Positions 20,201 to 29,200 of a stretch of 64,000 bases of DNA are shown piece after piece. The stretch comes from Phyto melanocephala. Lineage: Eukaryota; Arthropoda; Insecta; Diptera; Rhinophoridae. Under the pieces are notes generated by a model that saw only the letters and a program-made list of their open reading frames with translations, did not search any database and had not been told where the DNA came from. The stretch is from contig OW799235.1 in the NCBI GenBank assembly GCA_941918925.1, positions 40,942,701 through 41,006,700 on the forward strand. Direction: 5' to 3'. A program made the position numbers and the translations under genes. How positions within the stretch are numbered: the first letter of the stretch is position 1; every line of letters begins with the position of its first letter.

Positions 20201-23200
20201 ATCCACTTTCAGTTTTCGGGTATCCCGTTAAGTTTTTTTATGGGCATGAATAATATTTTCCCCTAAACAAGGCGACCACGCTAACTTATTTCCAAAAGAT
20301 GCGGGATACAATTGCCTTTAAGTAAATTTTTCCCATTTTCAACTGTTTCGGAGTTATTAAAAAATTGGTGGCAAAAAAAAAAAAGTTTTAATGAAAAAAT
20401 AAGTTACATTTTAAAATACCAGATTTGACCCATATATAAATTTATTGTCCGCCATATATAAATTTATTGTCCGCCATTTTGTAGTGGCGACTAACATGAA
20501 TTTTAATTTTTTTATAGTGGTTATATTGCGCTAGTCAAGTCCTTTCAGATTATACCAATATTGACTATCTCGGTTGTCTAGAAGCTGTTTTTAGATTGTA
20601 AATTTTCGATTAGAGCACGCTTCATCCAAACTTGTTCACGAATATCTCTAGGGTAATATTGGGCCAATTCAAAGTAGACTCTCATATTGTACTATGTCAT
20701 ATAATTCATATTAATATGACTAGTGACTTTGAACACCTTTTGTTAACAAATTATGTATTTAATACAAGAAAGAAGACAAAGAGATGACGCTGTTAAAAAT
20801 TGTATGTATACAGGAAAGAAGAAAATAGAAAATATTCTCTCTGAGAGGTGAGAGGCGAAGAAATTCTCTCTGAGAGACAGTATGGTTAAAAGTACATAAA
20901 CAATTTCTTATACATAGGAAACAAATGTGTAAAGTCATTTTATTTTTTTTTGTATGGAAATTACTCACAAAAATTTTATGCATGCATAAAATAATATGAA
21001 ATAGTACAAATATGACTGATATGCAACCACTTTGAATTGGCCCATTATATCTACAAATAGTAGCAAAAGTACCTATAAATTATTATATGACTGAAAAATT
21101 TTATTTTTGGTGGCAAAAATATGGGGAAAAACAGAGGCAGTCGTGTTTATTTGCTCATATCTCAATTGCGATTAATTTCCGGATATTTCCAAAAGATTGA
21201 TGCCATACACAGACCTGAGGAACATATGGTTGCTTCTAAAAGTTTAATTTAACAAACACACGGAATCCCCTATTCATAAGCTTTCAGAAAATATATACTT
21301 TATGGGGTCAGAAAAGAAAATTATAAAAATTGCACACGGAATGACAAACCTATATATATCCTTACACTCACTGTGAAGGGTACAAAAAACTATAGAGACT
21401 AAAACTAACGCGCTAAATTCAAATCCGCCTTTCGATTTTTTAATAGAGCTCAGGTTTCTACGTGCATACCTAAAAAAGGCTGATACATTTTATCATAACT
21501 TCAGAAGTCCGATTTTGATCAAAGTATCAGCAAATGGTAAACAGTAAAATTTCCTTTAAGTCAGCTTTTTTATACCCGCCACCAAAAAAATGGTGGGGGT
21601 ATATTCATTTTGGCATTCCGTTTGTAACACATCGAAATATCCATTTAAGACCCCATAAAGTATATATATTCTGAATCAGGGTTTGATTTGATGACGATCT
21701 AGCTATGTCCGTCCGTCTGTCCGTCTGTTGAAAGCACGATAGAGGTCGCACCGAAAAAGCTAGTTGGCTCAAATTTTGCCAGAATCTTTCTTATAAACAA
21801 GGTTTGTTTGGTATTAAAAATGGGCTAAATCCGAATATTAGGAAGTGAGTTACAGCTCGTAGTGCAAGAGTAGGTCGAAAAAACCGTGTCCTTCGAACAT
21901 CGAATAAAATGGTATTGTGTCCAAACGCATTAACGTACAATCATGAAACTTCGAATATATATTTCTCGAGTCAAAACAATATCTCTCCCAAAAAATTACA
22001 TCTATGCATTATGAAAGGAGTTATGGATAAAAATGTACGAAAATTTATACCGCGCAGTGTATTTTTCAGTATATTTTAAATTTAAAACCTAATAAAACGG
22101 ACAAAATTAGATGTACGACTCTGAAATTTTGCACACTTTGCTTCTTGGTGAGAGGCTTTTCTGTAACGGAAAATCACTGTGCCACGCCCTTTTTTACGCC
22201 CACCTCCCATATAACGTTTTACCTAAAATTCATATAATTTCTCTATTAATAAATATTTTGGAATAATAAAGGGCTATGTTGAAACACTTAAGTTGTACTC
22301 ATTCGCAAAAACAACTTTGACACGCCTACTGTAACGCCCACTTTTCACGTTATCTACCGTTAATGAAATTTAAAAGCTCATAAAACCGACAAAATTAGAG
22401 GTATGACGATGAAATTTGCTACATATATGCTTCTAATCAATGTAATTGTTGTGCCAAAAAGTTTAGGTGACACGCCCACTTTAACGCCTACCTCCCATAT
22501 AACGGTTTATCTTAAATTTATGTAATTTCTCTATTAACAAAGTTTTTGGGAAAATAAAGGTCTATATTGAAATATTTAAGTTGTATTTATTAGCAGAAAC
22601 TTTATTGACTCGCCTACTTTAACACCCACTTTCATTGAAAGACTACATTTACAAAAGCATTTTAGTAGCATATCGAAGTTATAAAGGGTGGTTAAATTTT
22701 AAGGGCCGATGTTGAATTTAAATAAAACACAATTTATTTAGGAAATTATTATTATTTCTTTTTGTAATGATAATATTTGTATGGTTCAATTATGTATTTA
22801 ACAAAATATCGGCCGAATAAACCCACACAAATTTAACCACCCTCTACAAAGAAAGTGATACATATTTTATTATAAAGAGATTATTCCACAATGATTAACA
22901 AAATAATAAATATTGTGCTTTAAATGTACACAAAATTGGTGGTGGGTATAAAAGATTCGACACAGCCGAATATAGTGATCTTACTTGTTTTCTCACACGT
23001 TGGTTTTTATTATGTTTTTAAATAGTAAATGTTAATACTCGATTAACTTCTTAATCTGTGTAAGCTATGAACTATAGATGTAGGCACAAGTCGTTACTTT
23101 AATTTATTTCTGCCAACAACTTCAGTGGGTTTTTCACGAACACTTAATAAATTACATTGCGGTTAGTACAAAAACCGAACTAGGTTGTTGGCAAAAACGA

Positions 23201-26200
23201 ACTAAAACAAGTAAGATAGATGCGATAACAATTGTTTGTATCACCATTCATCTCATTAATATGATATACGTACATACAAACATATGTGTTTCATTATCTT
23301 TATAACGACTTTATCCACTTAAAAACATCCCACTGTAAAATTATAAATTGAATTTATTCATGTATGTTTAAGAAAAAAACTTTAAAATAAAAAAAAAATT
23401 TTTTGTCTTAACTGCGATTCGAACCTACGTTCATTCAGTTTGTATTGGTGTGAAAAGACGAGATGTTCTAGGTTTTTCATCATATCTCAGTTGTTTATAA
23501 AGCGATTTTTCTCATTACCGATCAGCTCACGAATATTTCTGATATTTTGGTACCTTAAAAATGTCTTGAAAATGTCTGGGAGCTAGATTTCAACATACAC
23601 ACGGACAGTGCTTAATTGACTTCCCTATTCATAAGCTTTAAGAAAATATATACTTTATGGGTTCGGAAATCAAAATTGTAAAAATTTCACACGGAATGAC
23701 AAACCTATATATACTCTAACACTCACCGTGAAGGATATAATAACCGATTGACCCAACTCTAATGAACTACGTACGTGCAAAAATTCTATAGGAAAATGTT
23801 GGACCGTTAATTTGGCAAAACGCCTCTACGCATATCTGCCATCATTAGGCACTCCAACATTTTGATTAGGGCAGGACAAGTAAATCAAGCTAAACGATAT
23901 TATCAACAAAACCGACTTCTTCCGTGTATCCATTAAACAGCTGTGGTTACTGTACCTTAAATAGCAGTACGAATGAATGAGCTCACCCGTTCTAGGTGAG
24001 ATGTATATACAAATTATTTTTCAAGAGACTTTATTGCAACTTTGTTTCGAATATGTAGGAAATTAATTAAACCTCATATTTTTTTATTTATTATGATTAC
24101 ATCTTGTAAGCAGGTCTTTATAAAATTCTTTTCTGTAATCACTTAAAATCTTACCTTTTGTTCAATTTCATTTTTCAGTTTCTTTGTAGTAGAATCAATT
24201 AAATTTTTTTTGTTGATAATCGCATTATATTCTTTCTCGCATTTTTTTAAAGATGTTTTAGCCAAATGAAGATCATTTTCATATTCGGCAATTTCACCAT
24301 TCAATTTTTCGATTTCAAGCATAAGTTTTTTTGCGTTACATACATTTAATTTTTCTTCAATATCTTTGCGAGCGTTGTATCTTTCCAATTGAACTTTAAG
24401 TCTGAAAATATAATGATTTTAATTACAATAATTTAAAACATATTTTTTAATAGCTTACTCTTCAACACGAGTCTTGGTTTCTTCCAGTTTTTGAACCAAC
24501 TGCTTATGGTCTGAATGTCCGTTGTTCTGTTCGTTTCTTAGTTGTTTTAGTTTTTTAAAATTTTCAATCTCGTTAGTTTGGCAAACTGAGTTTACAGTAT
24601 TTTGAAGTATTTCATGAGGTTCAATTTTAGCAAAATCCTAATAAAGATATATTTTACTTTATATTATATTCAGTTAATAATATAATAATAATAATAATAT
24701 CGTTAGCTTAATGAGCAAATTGCGCAAGTTCAATTTTTATGAAATTTTAATTTAGAAATGTAGTACAATTTCAAATACATAATTCTCAAAAAAGAAAATG
24801 ACGTTAAATTGATTCTGACACGGTGTCCTGCTATGATATGCAATTGTGCTAAGACTCTAAAATGCAAACGAAAACATGTGCTACACCCATTTATAAATGA
24901 CAAACTTATTATTTTATTTTAGTTTTTATTGCCGAAATTTTATTCAGGATTGAGTTAATTTTTTGTTTTTACAAAGAAACTAGCTGACCTGGTTAACGTT
25001 TGTTTTACCTTTGAGGTGGTTAAAAAGGAATCGTTGTTTTGCCTTTAACTATTTTGTTTTGTCACCTATAAAACAATTTTCACTATAAAAAGAAAGACCG
25101 AATGTCATTAGTAAAACAAAAATTTAATGATTTTCATGAAAGCACCGTTTTAACAGCAACAATAACATATACCTATGATATAATGCAGGTGTATTGTAAG
25201 TGAAAAATCGACAGAAAAGATTCAGCTTCATAGTCCAATTAGAAAGACCAATTGACATTGTACATATAAAACATTCAATACATTGTTTGGTAACTTTTTA
25301 AATGACAATAAAAAATCATTGTATGGAAAATGGAGGGAGGGCATTTTGTTGATATTTGTATGGGAATATATATGAAAATCTAAATACCATATCTCCAGAA
25401 CCACTTGGCCGATTTCACACATAAACCATCTACAAACCATCCCCAACGTACACTGATATTTTGGTTGAAATCGGTCTACCCGTTTCCGCAGTTAGTGGTG
25501 ACATCAAAGTGTAAACTTCTTTTTTATTAAAGAAATTAAATTCTGAGATTAATCTCAAAAGTATATTTTTGCAGACACTAGTCAGTGCCGAGTGGAATGT
25601 ACTTTCGAAACAACAAAGGTTTATTCTCAAGCTATCTTTGATCAATGTTTTATTGTTGGAAGCAGTAGGTTTTCAGTTAACTGAATTTGCTAACTATTAT
25701 GTTTCTTTTGTCATATTTTCTTAACACAACGAGTTAGAAAGCAACCCTTTTGCTGTTTATTATTATTATCTTTCATATTTCTTAGTTTGGACAAAACTAG
25801 TTAAATGTTGTTTGGTATCTTTTTTCTTTATCACAATTAAATTCCCCAATTAAAATAAACGAAAGAACCTGATTAATGTGTAAATATTAGTTAATTACTT
25901 AAATAAAGTTGTTAAATAAAATTGTTAAAACTTCCTAGAACATTAAACTATGAAAAAATAAATAATTCAACTTTAATTAACTTTAACTCGTAAAGTAGCT
26001 GAAGTCTAATGAAAGTGGAAAGTCTAGGAAAGTGGAAAGAAAAATGGTAAAATTTTTATATTTTTAATGTCATTGCAAAACAACAACTTGAAAACAAATA
26101 TAAGTAATTTTTCTCTACAGACGATGTATTTTTGTTTAAAAACAATGTGCATTTAGCTTTTCTCGAGTAAAGGTAACGATATAACGAATGCATAGTTGTT

Positions 26201-29200
26201 TTTGGATAACGTATCAATTCACACAAAAACACAAAAAGTACTGAATATTATGAATTAATAAATCATACCTTAGCCTTTCCTTCGCTATATTATTCTCCAT
26301 GCTTTCTGTGAGAATCATCACTTTTGGTGATTGTAGCAATTATTTAAAGGATGTGATGAAAGTAAGCAGCTGTTAATAAACTAAATTGAATTTATTACTT
26401 TTTTTAATTGAATTCATAACAAAATTGAATTCATGACAAAACTATTAATTTATAACTTTATTTAATTATATCTTTTTTACTTAAATTTTCCAAAAGTTTA
26501 TTAAATCCTGAATTTGGTTAAAAAAGTGTAATTTTGATATTTTAAATTTAGAATTAATATAGAAACGTAACTTTGGTTACTATCCTTTAAAGAGCAGTAT
26601 TAATGAATGATCTCACCCGGTCGAGGGATTTTTAATACATACTGTTTGATCGAAAACGCACTCTAGAATTGTGCAGGTATTACCAATAAATTACTAGGAA
26701 TCGAGAAATAGTGCAGACTTTACGACTATTGTTGTGTATTACAAACTATGTTTTATCTTCAACTGTGGTTAAAAGAAGCAATCTAATCTACAAAAATATT
26801 GCGATATTACAACTTTTAATTATTTTAAATAATTATTCATAATGTAATATTTATTTGTTATTTTAATTGCATTTTACTTTTATTTGCATAAACTACAAAC
26901 TTATATATTTATACACGTAACGTTCTTTGATAAAATTTTATACAGACAGGCTTTGTGCGGAAAACTGTATGTTATCTAATTAAATTTTTATTACACTTTT
27001 AATTCAATAAATGGTTCATTGATTTAATAGACGTAATATTATTATTTTTTTTAATTTTGTAAAAACTGTATTGATACTTAAAGAAGTAAAAATGCTTAAA
27101 AAATATATATTCAGAAAAATCTAATCAAAAGCTTTCAAAAGATACCAATACTGCCAAATACATTTCCAGAAAAGGTGTGAAAAAGGCCTACAACTCGAAA
27201 ACTACGCATTTTCGATCTGCGTTGGTAAACTAAAATTCTTTCAAATTCGTTCACTATAGATCTATTTTTTTTTTGGAACAAATCTAGTTTATCAACGCAC
27301 ATAAAAATTTAATAAAATTACATAGGGTAATAGAAAATTAAAAACTAAGAAAAATTAAAATTGAAATGGTCAAATGAATTCGTCTTTCTAAATACGCATT
27401 TTTTAACATTTTTAACTCTATATCCATACAATTTTTAAAAAATTTTACAAAAAAAAAAAATATTACATGTATAATAAAGTATAATAAAAATTTAAGTAAA
27501 TTACATACAGTTTTTCTATCTAAAGTTTCTCTGTATACAATTGCATCAAAAAATGTTACGTGTACTAGATAAATTTGTTTTTTATTCAAATAAAAGTGTA
27601 ACAAATATTCAATAAAAGTGTAACAAATATTCAATAAAAGTGTAACAAATATTCAATAAAAGTGTAACAAATATTCAATAAAAGTGTAACAAATATTCAA
27701 TAAAAGTGTAACAAATATTCAATAAAAGTGTAACAAATATTCAATAAAATAGCAAAAAAAAAAGCAGGAACAAAAGCATTCGTTTCTATTTTTTTTTTCA
27801 AACTGTATATATGTATATAGTATAAAACAAAACTAAAGCACCAAATCCTTTATACTAACATATTGTTAACTAGTTTAATAAATTGTTATTTAATAACTTT
27901 TACATTTATTTATTTTTCAATATTTTCTGTATTCCAAGTGAATTGTTTTCTTTAAAAAATGTTAAAATAAAATACAAACAACAAGAATTCTTCACTTAAA
28001 ATAATCAAAATGGAATAAAAAGGGTAAAACGCATTATTTGAAGGCGACAGAACTAAAGCACATAATTAATTATATATTAATGATGTTTAAAAAGCTTAAT
28101 ATTTTTAGCGTATCCATTATTTTTTAAAACTTCTGCACTTCATTGCATGGAGTCTATTAGGCTAGCAAATATCTCAGACGAAATGACATTGTAGGCATTT
28201 TCTACATTCTTGAAAGGCTTATCAACATTTTTGCAGTTATTAAGGACTATATTCTGATCTACAATTTCCCATAGATTTTCTATGGGATTGAGAACTGACA
28301 ATTGCGCTGGACATTTCAAAACGTTAATCTTGTTGTATGTCCACTTAAACGGCATTTCCTACTCTTGGCAGTATTACATTTTGCAGGAAATCTCTTTAAA
28401 GAAAACGATCCTTTATTCTATGAATTGGACTGATGCCGGGCCTGAAAAATATCCCTAGACCAAAACGTTACTCCCGTCAAGTTTCACTGTACCTTTTGTA
28501 TAACGTGGATTAAAACGTTGGCCCTTCGGTCTCCGAACTGGTCTTAATCCATCGGAACCTTTCAGACTAAATATTGTCTCATCGGAGAAAAGCACAGTAT
28601 ACCTTTGTAAGGTGGTTCAATTAATGTGATCTCTTTCGAATTTCATCCTGGCCAGTATATTTTTTCGCAATATAAAGGGTTTTTTTACACTTTTGTAAGC
28701 TTTTTGAAACCTTTAACAGCTCGTCTTTGGATTGTTCTGGGAGTTAAATTTAATGATAATTGTGAGGCAATGATTATTATCGACGTGAATAGATTTGTTT
28801 TAACAAACGTATTAAAGCTTTGTCAGCTCGTTTACTAGTTTATATTCTGCAGTGCCCGAAAAACGAAAACGGCTTACTATTCTAGATATCAAGCTGTGAT
28901 AAGTATAAATTTTTTTTGCAATTAAGGTTACGGATTGCCCGTTATTAAAAAGGCTATTATTTTTCTATTTTAATGTACTGAATATTTATTTCATGACATT
29001 TAATAAGTAACTAACGAAAAACGTTCAAAACGAGTTTAATGGAAACAACTAAAAATAAAATGCAGATTGTGTATAAACGCATTTGATTTGATTTTATTTT
29101 TTTAATTAGCAGCATAACAATTATTTTTTTTATTTAAGTACATACAAGCAAAAGATTTTCTCCTTTTGTTTTAAATATGTTAAGAGTGCATTCTTTAAAA

